A stretch of 64,000 nucleotides of DNA, from contig NZ_JACGZW010000016.1 of NCBI RefSeq assembly GCF_014145675.1, forward strand, positions 62,001-126,000, read 5' to 3'. The position numbers and the translations under genes were made by a program. This DNA is from Amycolatopsis dendrobii. Its GTDB lineage: Bacteria; Actinomycetota; Actinomycetes; Mycobacteriales; Pseudonocardiaceae. Each line of letters opens with the position of its first letter. The first letter of the stretch is position 1. Shown in pieces: positions 34,837 to 42,014 of the stretch. Below the pieces are notes generated by a model. The model did not search any database, was not told the origin of the DNA, and was given only the letters and a program-made list of their open reading frames with translations.

Positions 34837-35313
34837 TCAGTCGGCTTCCCGGTTGAGGTAGTTGTAGACCGTGAACCGCGTGACGCCCAGTTCCTCGGCG
34901 ACGGCCGAAACCGATTTCCGCAGGTTGAAGGCCCCTCGCTCGCGCAGCAGGCGCACCGCGCGCTGCTTTTCCGGGCGGTCGAGATCGCGGAGTTTCGAGC
35001 CGAGTTCGCGTTCCACGTCGGAGATCAATCGCGACAGCGCGCTGTTGAGTTCGACCGCGGGAACGGTGTCGGAATCGTCGGTCCGGCGCAGCTGCAGCGT
35101 CACCCGGGTGGCCCCGCCTTCGAGGGCGGCGCGGGCGATCGACGGCAGGGCGGCGAACAGTTCGTCGGCGGTCCCGCGGGCCAGGGTGCCGAGCGGCCCG
35201 AAGTCGGTGTCGAGCCCGGCCGCGTCGGCGGCGTCGCGGGCGCGGACAGCGTGCTCCGGCGGTGCGCCCTCGCCGCGGAACGGCTCGCTGGTGAACTCGG
35301 CTTCCAACTCCAC
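34837..35313 (-). CDS. Regulator: thiamine-binding-like (DUF77) domain plus DauR-type HTH
   Basis: A 158-residue protein with two parts. Residues 1-78 fit the MTH1187/YkoF-like pattern: EFTSEPF, GLDTDFGPLGTLARGTADELFAAL and GGATRVTLQLRR. Residues about 112-158 (RPEKQRAVRLLRERGAFNLR then SVSAVAEELGVTRFTVYNYL) match the C-terminal helix-turn-helix of DauR/YheO-type regulators. It probably binds a small heteroaromatic ligand and controls neighbouring purine genes; this is inference. GTG at 35313 was chosen as the first start before the conserved domain. It lies between the divergent allB and the co-directional uraD. Confidence 0.72.
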   Translation of the reverse strand: MELEAEFTSEPFRGEGAPPEHAVRARDAADAAGLDTDFGPLGTLARGTADELFAALPSIARAALEGGATRVTLQLRRTDDSDTVPAVELNSALSRLISDVERELGSKLRDLDRPEKQRAVRLLRERGAFNLRKSVSAVAEELGVTRFTVYNYLNREAD

Positions 35314-35342
35314 CCGGTGACCGTAACGTGGGAAGGACGGCG

Positions 35343-35405
35343 TTGACGAGCCGGGAAGGACGTGTCTAATCTCGGTGAGCGAAAGACTCTTTCCGTAACG
35401 TGGAA
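35343..35405 (+). promoter_or_regulatory. allB promoter and AllR-like operator
   Basis: TTGACG (35343-35348) and TCTAAT (35365-35370) are 16 bases apart, a good promoter. Downstream is TTCCGTAACGTGGAA (35391-35405), which has the same TTCCG-N6-(A/G)GAA layout as the aceB operator. The 11-mer CCGTAACGTGG occurs both here (35393-35403) and upstream of the -35 box (35321-35331), so two sites flank the promoter. Confidence 0.55.
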
Positions 35406-35421
35406 CTGGAGGAGGCCGTCG

Positions 35422-36750
35422 ATGGACCTCGTGGTGCGGGCCGCACGTGCGGTGACCCCCGCCGGTCTCGGGCCGGCGACGATCGGCGTGCAGGACGGCC
35501 GGATTGTCGCTGTGGAACCCGGCGTTGTCGAGATGCCGGGCACGCGGGTCGTCGAACTGGCTGAAGACGAGGTGCTGCTGCCCGGTCTCGTGGACACCCA
35601 CGTGCACGTCAACGACCCTGGCCGCGCCGAGTGGGAAGGCTTCGAGACCGCCACGCGCGCGGCCGCCGCCGGTGGCGTCACGACGATCGTGGACATGCCG
35701 CTGAACAGCCTGCCGCCGACGGTCGACGTGGCCGCGCTGGAGGTCAAGCGCAAGGCGGCGAGCGGCCGCGTCCACGTGGACGTCGGATTCTGGGGCGGCG
35801 CGATTCCGGGCAACGAAGGCGATTTGCGCGGGCTGCACGACGAGGGTGTCTTCGGTTTCAAGTGCTTCCTGCTGCACTCCGGCGTCGACGAGTTCCCGCC
35901 GTTGGACGCGGCCGGTCTGGAATCCGCGCTGCGCGAGCTGAAGTCGTTCGACGCGCAGATGATCGTGCACGCGGAGGATTCCGACGCGATCGACGCCGCT
36001 CCCGATCCGCACGGCGAGAAGTACCACGACTTCCTCGGTTCCCGCCCGCGCGGCGCGGAAAACCTGGCCATCACGCACGTGATCGAAGCCGCCCGGCGCA
36101 CCGGTGCTCGCGCGCACATCCTGCATCTGTCCTCTTCGGACGCTTTGCCGCTGATCGCCAGCGCCCGCCGCGAGGGCGTCGAGCTGTCGGTGGAAACCTG
36201 CCCGCACTATCTGTCGTTCGTCGCGGAGGAAATCCGGGACGGCGCGACGCAATTCAAGTGCTGCCCGCCGATCCGCGAGGCGGCGAACCGGGAATTGCTG
36301 TGGCAGGGTTTGGCCGACGGCGTGATCGACACAATCGTCAGCGACCATTCGCCGTGCACGCCGGAGCTGAAACGCTTTGACACCGGCGATTTCGGTCTGG
36401 CCTGGGGCGGGATCTCCAGCCTGCAGCTCGGTCTGCCCGCGATCTGGACGCAGGCCCGTCAGCGCGGCTTCGGTCTCGTCGATGTGGTGCGCTGGATGGC
36501 CGAGCGTCCGGCCGCACAGGTGGGGATGACCCGCAAGGGCAAACTGGAAGTGGGCGGCGACGCCGATTTCTGCGTCTTCGCGCCGGACGAGGCCTTCGTC
36601 GTGGACGTCGCGAAGCTCGCCCACCGCAACCCGGTGAGCGCGTACGACCAGCGTCCGCTGGCCGGCGTCGTGCGCGGCACGTGGCTGCGCGGCGAGCCGG
36701 TGACCGGCGGCGAACCGAGGGGGACTCTGCTGACCCGGGGCAATTGCTGA
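35422..36750 (+). CDS. allB: Allantoinase
   Basis: A 442-residue zinc amidohydrolase that opens allantoin to allantoate. Metal ligands: VDTHVHVNDPGR, the carboxylated Lys in GFKCFLLHSG, His in MIVHAED and ILHLSSSDA, and Asp in SDHSPC. The Cys in FKCFL and the NDPGR motif favour allantoinase over dihydropyrimidinase. ATG at 35422 follows GGAGGA; an in-frame start at 35362 would include the operator. Allantoicase follows, making an allB-alc operon. Confidence 0.95.
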   Translation: MDLVVRAARAVTPAGLGPATIGVQDGRIVAVEPGVVEMPGTRVVELAEDEVLLPGLVDTHVHVNDPGRAEWEGFETATRAAAAGGVTTIVDMPLNSLPPTVDVAALEVKRKAASGRVHVDVGFWGGAIPGNEGDLRGLHDEGVFGFKCFLLHSGVDEFPPLDAAGLESALRELKSFDAQMIVHAEDSDAIDAAPDPHGEKYHDFLGSRPRGAENLAITHVIEAARRTGARAHILHLSSSDALPLIASARREGVELSVETCPHYLSFVAEEIRDGATQFKCCPPIREAANRELLWQGLADGVIDTIVSDHSPCTPELKRFDTGDFGLAWGGISSLQLGLPAIWTQARQRGFGLVDVVRWMAERPAAQVGMTRKGKLEVGGDADFCVFAPDEAFVVDVAKLAHRNPVSAYDQRPLAGVVRGTWLRGEPVTGGEPRGTLLTRGNC

Positions 36751-36766
36751 AGAGATGGAGGAGCAC

Positions 36767-37774
36767 GTGTCCGACCGTCCGGAGTGGACTACCCAGCCCG
36801 ATCTGGCCTCGCGCCTGTTCGGGGGCACCGTGATGTGGGCGAGCGACGAACTGTTCGCCGAAAAGGAAAACCTGGTCAACCCGTGGCGGCCGGCGCACCG
36901 CGCCGAAACGTTCGGCCCGAAGGGCCAGGTGTACGACGGCTGGGAGACCCGGCGGCACCGCGAACCCGGCGACGACCACGCGCTGGTCCGCCTCGGCCTC
37001 GGCGGCGTCGTTTCCGGCGTGGTGGTGGACACGGCGTTCTTCAAGGGCAACTACCCGCCGTTCGTCTCCGTGGCGGCGACATCCGTGCCCGGCTACCCGA
37101 GCGCGGCGGAGTTGCAGGACGCCGACTGGGACGTCCTGGTCGACCACGAACCGGCAGTCGGGGACTCGGAGAACTACTACAAAGTGACGTCCCCGCGTCG
37201 CTACACCCACGTACGCCTCACCCAACACCCCGACGGCGGTGTCGCACGACTGCGGGTACACGGTTCGCCGGTGCCCGACCCTTCGCTGCTCGACCCGCGA
37301 TCGCTGGACCTGGCAGCGTTGGAAAACGGCGCGGTTGTCACCGGATGCAGCGACATGTTCTATTCGTCGCCGAACAACATGCTGTCGCCAGGCCTCGCCG
37401 CGCACCAAGCGGAGGGTTGGGAAACCGCCCGCCGCCGCGACGACGGCAACGACTGGGCGACGGTGTCCCTGGCGGGCGCGGGCCTGATCCGGTTCGTGGA
37501 ACTGGACACCAGCAACCTCAAGGGAAACGCACCCGGCTGGGCCTCGGTGAGCGGCCGCCTCGACGAGGGCGAATGGGTGGAATTGTTGCCGCACACCAGG
37601 TTGCAGCCCGACACCCGGCACCGCTTCGCCCTCGCTGACGACGGCCCCGAGGTGACCGAGGTCCGCCTGGACATCTATCCCGACGGCGGCCTCGCCCGGC
37701 TGCGGCTGTTCGGCGAGCTGAGCAAGCGCGGCCGGGAAGCCATGACAGCGCGGTTCGCGGAGACCTCCGACTGA
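36767..37774 (+). CDS. alc: Allantoicase
   Basis: A 335-residue enzyme made of two similar beta-sandwich repeats, which hydrolyses allantoate to ureidoglycolate and urea. Paired motifs show the repeat: VVDTAFFKGNYPPFVSV with HPDGGVARLRVHG in the first half, and VELDTSNLKGNAPGWASV with YPDGGLARLRLFG in the second. GTG at 36767 follows GGAGGAG; ATG at 36755 is an alternative four codons earlier. It is the last gene of the allB operon. No ureidoglycolate lyase or urease gene is in the window. Confidence 0.95.
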   Translation: MSDRPEWTTQPDLASRLFGGTVMWASDELFAEKENLVNPWRPAHRAETFGPKGQVYDGWETRRHREPGDDHALVRLGLGGVVSGVVVDTAFFKGNYPPFVSVAATSVPGYPSAAELQDADWDVLVDHEPAVGDSENYYKVTSPRRYTHVRLTQHPDGGVARLRVHGSPVPDPSLLDPRSLDLAALENGAVVTGCSDMFYSSPNNMLSPGLAAHQAEGWETARRRDDGNDWATVSLAGAGLIRFVELDTSNLKGNAPGWASVSGRLDEGEWVELLPHTRLQPDTRHRFALADDGPEVTEVRLDIYPDGGLARLRLFGELSKRGREAMTARFAETSD

Positions 37775-37803
37775 GTTTGTTTGCGCCCCCTTGCCCGGGA
37801 ACC

Positions 37804-37836
37804 GCCGTGAGGGCCACCCTGAGGGAATCAGACTCA
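37804..37836. repeat. Palindromic element, family 1, decayed half copy
   Basis: GCCGTGAGGGCCACCCTGAG then GGAATC (37804-37829) is the left arm of the family 1 element, followed by the central A and only a remnant of the right arm (GACTCA). It lies 30 bp past allantoicase and 105 bp before the perfect copy. Confidence 0.65.
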
Positions 37837-37940
37837 ATGCCAGGAACTTAAGCCGCGTGAACGCGGCACGCTGACAGTCCACAAAGGACTCAAGTAGTGC
37901 CGAAATGCTCGATTTATCGCCAGGTGGCCGTGTCTTGAAG

Positions 37941-37993
37941 GCCGTGAGGGCCGCCTTGAGGGAATCAGATTCCCTCAAGGCGGCCCTCACGGC
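37941..37993. repeat. Palindromic element, family 1, perfect copy
   Basis: A perfect 53-bp inverted repeat: 26-bp arms around a single A. Outer sequence GCCGTGAGGG, inner core TTGAGGGAATC/GATTCCCTCAA. It ends 12 bp before the stop codon of the convergent type VII substrate gene. Compared with 49830-49882, four positions of the left arm differ and all four are matched in the right arm. Confidence 0.85.
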
Positions 37994-38005
37994 TTTTCGG
38001 TCCGG

Positions 38006-39991
38006 TTACTCCGCGGCGGCCGGGTCCGGGTGTTCCTTGCGCCACTCCTCGTCTGAGGCGTTCCAGGCTTCCTCGGCCTGCATGTGGATGTCGGTGATCG
38101 ACTTGTCGAAGTTGACCGCGTCCTTGCCGGCCCAGCCGACGAAGTTCTTGCTGCTCTTGGCGTCGGACATGGTCTTGAGGAAGGTGAACACCTTCGGGTA
38201 CTGCTTGAAGAACTCCTCCGGCCCCTTGACGATCTCCGACCAGACGTTCTTCCCGCCGGTGTACTGCTTGATGCCGGGGATGTCGCAGACGTTCTTCAGC
38301 CAGCTTTCGTGCTTCTTCATCCAGCTGAACTCGTACGGCTTGAACGGCGACTGCGGGCCGGACCCGCCGCTTCCGCTGTTCCCGCCGCCCCCGTTGCCGC
38401 CGCTACCGCCGTTGCCTTCGCCGTTCTCGTGGTTGCCGCCGCCAGGGTTGTTCTCGTGCTGATTGCCGCCCGGGTTGTTCTCGTGATCGGCGTTGTTCCC
38501 GCCGGGGTGGTCTTCGTGGTTCGTGTTGCTGCCGGGCGGGTCGTCGTGATGGTTGTTCCCGCCGGGAGTGTCCTCGTGCGGGTTGTTGTTGCCGCCGGGC
38601 GCGTCTTCGTGGTGGTTGTTGCCGCCCGGGGTGTTGTCGTGTCCGGAACTCCCGCCCGGCGAGTTCTCGTGGTGATTGCCCCCGCCGCCGGGGGCGTCTT
38701 CGTGCGGCGTGTTGCCGCCCGGGGTGTCGTGCGGACGGTTGGGCGGCGGGTTGAAGTGCTGGTCCGCGGCCAGCCAGGTGTCGAACGGATCGTCCTCGTG
38801 CGGCTGGTTGTTCGGCCGTTCCTCGTGCGGACTGTTGTTGCCGCCCGGCGGGTCCTCGTGATGGTTGTTCCCGCCCGGCGCGTCTTCGTGGTGATTGTTG
38901 CCGCCAGGCGTGTTGTCGTGCCCGGGGGTGTCGTCGTGCGGATTGTTGTTCCCGCCCGGCGGATCCTCGTGATGGTTGTTGCCGCCCGGGCTGTCCTCGT
39001 GGTTCGTGTTGTTTCCCGGCGGATCCTCATGGTGGTTGTTGCCGCCCGGGGTGTCTTCGTGGTGGTTGTTCCCGCCAGGAGCGTCGTCATGCGGCGTGTT
39101 GTTCCCGCCGTGACCACCCTGCCCGCCCTGACCGCCACCCCCGCCGCCGCTGCCATGACCCCCGCCGCCGTGGTTGCCGCCGAGGTCGGTCATCTCGTGG
39201 TTGTTCCCGCCCCCGTGCGACCCGCCGCCGCGGCCGGGCTTCACCTTCTCCGCCAGTTGCGCCAACCGGCTCGCGGTGCGCCCGCCCAGACCGACCACCC
39301 GGGCGATCTTGGACGCCATCGTCAGCGCCAGCGAGATCCCCGACCGGATCACGTTGCCGACCCCGACCACGATCGACGCGCCGAACGTGAACGCCGCCAT
39401 CGCGAGCGCGATCAGCATCGTCGCGATGACGTCGCCGAGGAACGTCGTGATCAGGTCGCGGATCAGCGAGCGCACCACGGAGACCAGGGCCATCGTCGTC
39501 TTGACCACGTAGCCCGCGACGTCGACCGCGTGCCCGGCGCTGTCGATCTGGCCCCGCCGGTCGCCGATGTTCTTCTTGAACGCCTCGGCGCCCTCGCCCT
39601 GCCAGTTGGCGACCGTCTTCTCCAGCGTGGTGTCGAGGTCCTTCGCCGCGTTGCGCAGGTTCTCGGCGGTCTTGTGCAGTTCCTCGGCCATCTTGTTGAT
39701 CGCCGCGGGGTCGCCGGCGAGCTTGTCGAGGCCCTCTTTGAGGAACGAGATGTGCTCGATCAGCCAGCCGAGCCCGGCCGCGATCAGCTTGCCGAACGGG
39801 TCGAGGACGAACGCCGCGGTGTCCGCGATCGCGCCGACGATCGACACGCCGATCTCGACCCCCACCGCGGCCGCGTCGGCTCCGTGCAGGTGCTGGATCT
39901 CCTGGATCGACGAGACGACGCTGTGCCAGCTGTCCGCGACACCCGCGCCGGTGGTGCTGTTCTTGTCCGTGATGGGCTCGACGCCGCTCAT
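38006..39991 (-). CDS. Putative type VII secretion substrate with WXG domain and His/Asn/Glu/Asp repeats
   Basis: A 661-residue protein of unknown function in three parts. Residues 1-250 are helical, with a WXG turn at W130-Q-G (TVANWQGEGAEAF) followed by hydrophobic helices (165-230). Residues about 298-525 are low-complexity repeats of units such as GGNNHHEDTP and NPHEDTPGG, interrupted near 403-418 by DPFDTWLAADQHFNPP. Residues 549-661 form a separate Trp/Lys-rich domain with one Cys. The layout (WXG domain, linker, C-terminal domain) is that of a large ESX-exported effector. Its ATG overlaps the stop of the small EspC-like gene. No ESX core genes are in the window. Confidence 0.75.
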   Translation of the reverse strand: MSGVEPITDKNSTTGAGVADSWHSVVSSIQEIQHLHGADAAAVGVEIGVSIVGAIADTAAFVLDPFGKLIAAGLGWLIEHISFLKEGLDKLAGDPAAINKMAEELHKTAENLRNAAKDLDTTLEKTVANWQGEGAEAFKKNIGDRRGQIDSAGHAVDVAGYVVKTTMALVSVVRSLIRDLITTFLGDVIATMLIALAMAAFTFGASIVVGVGNVIRSGISLALTMASKIARVVGLGGRTASRLAQLAEKVKPGRGGGSHGGGNNHEMTDLGGNHGGGGHGSGGGGGGQGGQGGHGGNNTPHDDAPGGNNHHEDTPGGNNHHEDPPGNNTNHEDSPGGNNHHEDPPGGNNNPHDDTPGHDNTPGGNNHHEDAPGGNNHHEDPPGGNNSPHEERPNNQPHEDDPFDTWLAADQHFNPPPNRPHDTPGGNTPHEDAPGGGGNHHENSPGGSSGHDNTPGGNNHHEDAPGGNNNPHEDTPGGNNHHDDPPGSNTNHEDHPGGNNADHENNPGGNQHENNPGGGNHENGEGNGGSGGNGGGGNSGSGGSGPQSPFKPYEFSWMKKHESWLKNVCDIPGIKQYTGGKNVWSEIVKGPEEFFKQYPKVFTFLKTMSDAKSSKNFVGWAGKDAVNFDKSITDIHMQAEEAWNASDEEWRKEHPDPAAAE

Positions 39992-40320
39992 TTCACCTGC
40001 TCCGGCTTGAACTTGTCGAACGCCTTCGCCAGGTCCTGGTCGCCCTTGCTGTACTGCTCGCTGGCTTGCCGCGTCTTGTCCGCGCTGTCGGTCACGTCCT
40101 TCGCGACGCCGTGCAGATTGTCGGAGACGGCTTTCAGCGCGATCCGCGCGGGAATCGCGAGCACCTGCGCGAGCACGACGCCGAACGCGTCGATGTCGCC
40201 GCCGTTGGCGTCGTCCACCGCTTTCGCGGAGTCGTTGACCGTCGGCACGGTCGTCTTGTCCAGGTACTCGCTGAATTTGTGCAACTCGTCCGTGTGGACG
40301 GTGAAGCCGTTCCCTGCCAC
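39988..40320 (-). CDS. EspC-like type VII secretion target protein
   Basis: A 110-residue helical protein matching the ESX-1 secretion-associated (DUF2580, EspC) pattern: GFTVHTDELHKFSEYLDK, DIDAFGVVLAQ and a C-terminal helix DSADKTRQASEQYSKGDQDLAKAF. Such proteins pair with larger WXG-type partners and are exported together. GTG at 40320 follows GAAGGAG by five bases. It overlaps the downstream repeat protein gene by 4 bp, so the two are made together. Confidence 0.8.
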   Translation of the reverse strand: MAGNGFTVHTDELHKFSEYLDKTTVPTVNDSAKAVDDANGGDIDAFGVVLAQVLAIPARIALKAVSDNLHGVAKDVTDSADKTRQASEQYSKGDQDLAKAFDKFKPEQVK

Positions 40321-40457
40321 CAACACTCCTTCGCCTGCCGCGATCGGGCCGCGCCGAGTAGAGCAGCGGCGGCTGAACCGGAGGCGACGTCCGTGCGGAC
40401 GAAGGTTGAACGACAGAGCTTCCTGCCCGAGCGTCCGGGCCGGGCTGCCCGGACGGG

Positions 40458-40634
40458 TCAGCCGCGCGCGCTGGGCCGGTTCAGATAGGCGGAGAAGGAC
40501 GACAGCAGAGCCGCGACGCCGACGATCGCGGTGACCCACCACGGGCCGCCGGTCACCAGGTTGAACACGAACGCGGCAGCCATCAGGACGGCGGCGATGA
40601 TGTTCCTGATCTGCAGCCCGGAGGGTTTCGCCAT
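40458..40634 (-). CDS. 58-residue membrane protein
   Basis: A short frame with two hydrophobic helices (NIIAAVLMAAAFVFNLVTGG and WWVTAIVGVAALLSSFSAYL) and a small charged N-terminus, MAKPSGLQIR. ATG at 40634 follows GGAGGC. The composition and codon use look real, and it lies upstream of and in line with the EspC-like gene with a 137-bp gap. It is divergent from the ribbon-helix-helix gene. Function is unknown. Confidence 0.65.
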   Translation of the reverse strand: MAKPSGLQIRNIIAAVLMAAAFVFNLVTGGPWWVTAIVGVAALLSSFSAYLNRPSARG

Positions 40635-40668
40635 GCCTCCACCCTCTCATGGCGGCCGACGGCGGGCC

Positions 40669-40703
40669 TTGTCCGCCGTTGGCTAGATTGCTAGCATCCT
40701 AGA
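40669..40703 (+). promoter_or_regulatory. Promoter with three phased CTAG sites, likely leaderless
   Basis: TTGTCC (40669-40674), a 17-base spacer and TAGCAT (40692-40697) place the transcription start at or next to the ATG at 40704. CTAG occurs at 40683, 40691 and 40699, exactly 8 bp apart. Ribbon-helix-helix dimers often bind such short phased repeats, so the product of the first gene may repress its own operon. Confidence 0.5.
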
Positions 40704-40868
40704 ATGGCCGGTGAAGAGGTCAAGCAATTCAACGTCTACCTGCCGGTCGAGCTGATCAAGCAGGTGAAGTACCGGGCGATCGAAACCGAGCAGTCGCTGT
40801 CCGCGCTGGTCACCGCGGCCTTGCGGGCTTATCTCGGCACCCCGCCCGAACAACGAGAGGACGGCTGA
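40704..40868 (+). CDS. Ribbon-helix-helix (CopG/Arc type) DNA-binding protein
   Basis: A 54-residue protein with the pattern VKQFNVYLPVELIKQVKYRA, the strand plus first helix of a ribbon-helix-helix fold, then TEQSLSALVTAALRAYL as second helix. Such proteins bind DNA as dimers and often repress their own operon. The VOC gene starts one base after its stop. It has no ribosome-binding site, which fits a leaderless message. Confidence 0.82.
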   Translation: MAGEEVKQFNVYLPVELIKQVKYRAIETEQSLSALVTAALRAYLGTPPEQREDG

Positions 40869-40869
40869 C

Positions 40870-41196
40870 ATGAGCGACGGCATCACGATGTTCGTCATGG
40901 AGACGCACAACTGGGGCAAAACCGCGAAGTTCCTGCAGCGCGTGGGTTTCAGTCTCGATTTCGAGACCGACCACAACTCGGGCCAGCTCTCGAACGGCGA
41001 CGGCGCGCCGGTGTTCGTCGTCGAGGTGCCCGAAGGGCAGGAGCCGAGGACGGCCGTGGTGGTGGCGGTGCCGGACGAGTCGGTCGACGCGGAACTCGAC
41101 GTCGTCACCCCGTTCGAAGACACCCACTACGGCACCCGCGAGATGACCGTGCGGGACCCGGACGGCCGGATCTGGACGCTGCGGGCCCCGAAGTGA
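40870..41196 (+). CDS. VOC family protein (glyoxalase/bleomycin-resistance fold)
   Basis: A 108-residue single-module vicinal-oxygen-chelate protein: MFVMETHNWGKTAKFLQRVGFSLDFET at the start and YGTREMTVRDPDGRIWTLRAP at the end. Family members are metal-dependent lyases or drug-binding proteins. The ligand is unknown. It is the middle gene of a three-gene operon, and its stop overlaps the methyltransferase start in GTGA. Confidence 0.85.
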   Translation: MSDGITMFVMETHNWGKTAKFLQRVGFSLDFETDHNSGQLSNGDGAPVFVVEVPEGQEPRTAVVVAVPDESVDAELDVVTPFEDTHYGTREMTVRDPDGRIWTLRAPK

Positions 41197-42014
41197 GCGA
41201 GCCGGACCACACCGCGGTGCGCGTCGCGTTGTGGCGTGCGCTGCACGTGCTCGCCGATCCGCCGCCGCACGCGCTGGCCGACGAGGTCGGTCTCCGGTTG
41301 GCCGATCCCGGCCCGGACTGGCGGTCCCGGCCGGACATGGACCTGGACTTCACCCGCCGGTTCCGCGCGGGAATCGCGTTGCGCAGCCGGTTTGCCGAAG
41401 ATCTGGTGCGCGAACGCGGGGTCTCGCAGTACGTCCTGCTCGGCGCCGGGCTGGACACGTTCGCGCAGCGGGAACCGGAGCTGGGCGTGCGGGTGTTCGA
41501 GATCGACCAGCCGGGCACGCAGGAGTGGAAACGCGCGCGGCTGGCCGAACTCGGGCTGCCCGCCCCGTACCGGTTCGTGCCGGTCGACTTCGAATCCGGC
41601 GAACAGTGGCCGGAACGCTTGGCTGCCAACGGCTTTGAACTGGAGAAGCCCGCCGTGGTGGCGTCGACGGGAGTCAGCATGTACCTGACTCGCGAGGCGA
41701 ACGCCGCGACGTTGCGCGCGCTCGCCGGTTTCGCGCCGGGCACCGTGGTGGCGATGACGTTCCAGATGCCGGAGGAATACCTGGACGAACCCGATCGCGC
41801 GGCCCGGGCGGCGGCGATGAAGGGCGCGAAGGCGGCGGGGACGCCGTTCGTGAGCTTCTTCGCGCCGGACGAGATGCTGGATTTCGCGCGGGAGTGCGGT
41901 TTCCAGGACGTCCAGCATGTCAGCGCGGCGGAGCTGAACAAGCGGTATCTGTCCGGTCGTCCGGACGGGCTGGAGACGTCGGGGGAGGAGTTCCTGGTCG
42001 CGACGGTCAGCTGA
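41193..42014 (+). CDS. Class I SAM-dependent methyltransferase (TIGR00027/PPM1-like)
   Basis: A 273-residue methyltransferase of the leucine-carboxyl-methyltransferase-like family common in actinobacteria. SAM-binding signs: QYVLLGAGLDTFAQRE and VFEIDQPGTQEWKRARL, then ASTGVSMYLTREANAATLR. The substrate is unknown; many members sit with secondary-metabolite or resistance genes. GTG at 41193 overlaps the VOC stop. Its 3' end overlaps the convergent DUF6228 gene by 8 bp. Confidence 0.85.
   Translation: MSEPDHTAVRVALWRALHVLADPPPHALADEVGLRLADPGPDWRSRPDMDLDFTRRFRAGIALRSRFAEDLVRERGVSQYVLLGAGLDTFAQREPELGVRVFEIDQPGTQEWKRARLAELGLPAPYRFVPVDFESGEQWPERLAANGFELEKPAVVASTGVSMYLTREANAATLRALAGFAPGTVVAMTFQMPEEYLDEPDRAARAAAMKGAKAAGTPFVSFFAPDEMLDFARECGFQDVQHVSAAELNKRYLSGRPDGLETSGEEFLVATVS

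Noticed and set aside
38440..39110. Possible CRISPR array, because of many similar short DNA repeats
   Set aside because: The repeats have no constant length or unique spacers; they are codons for a repeating protein motif inside one open frame.
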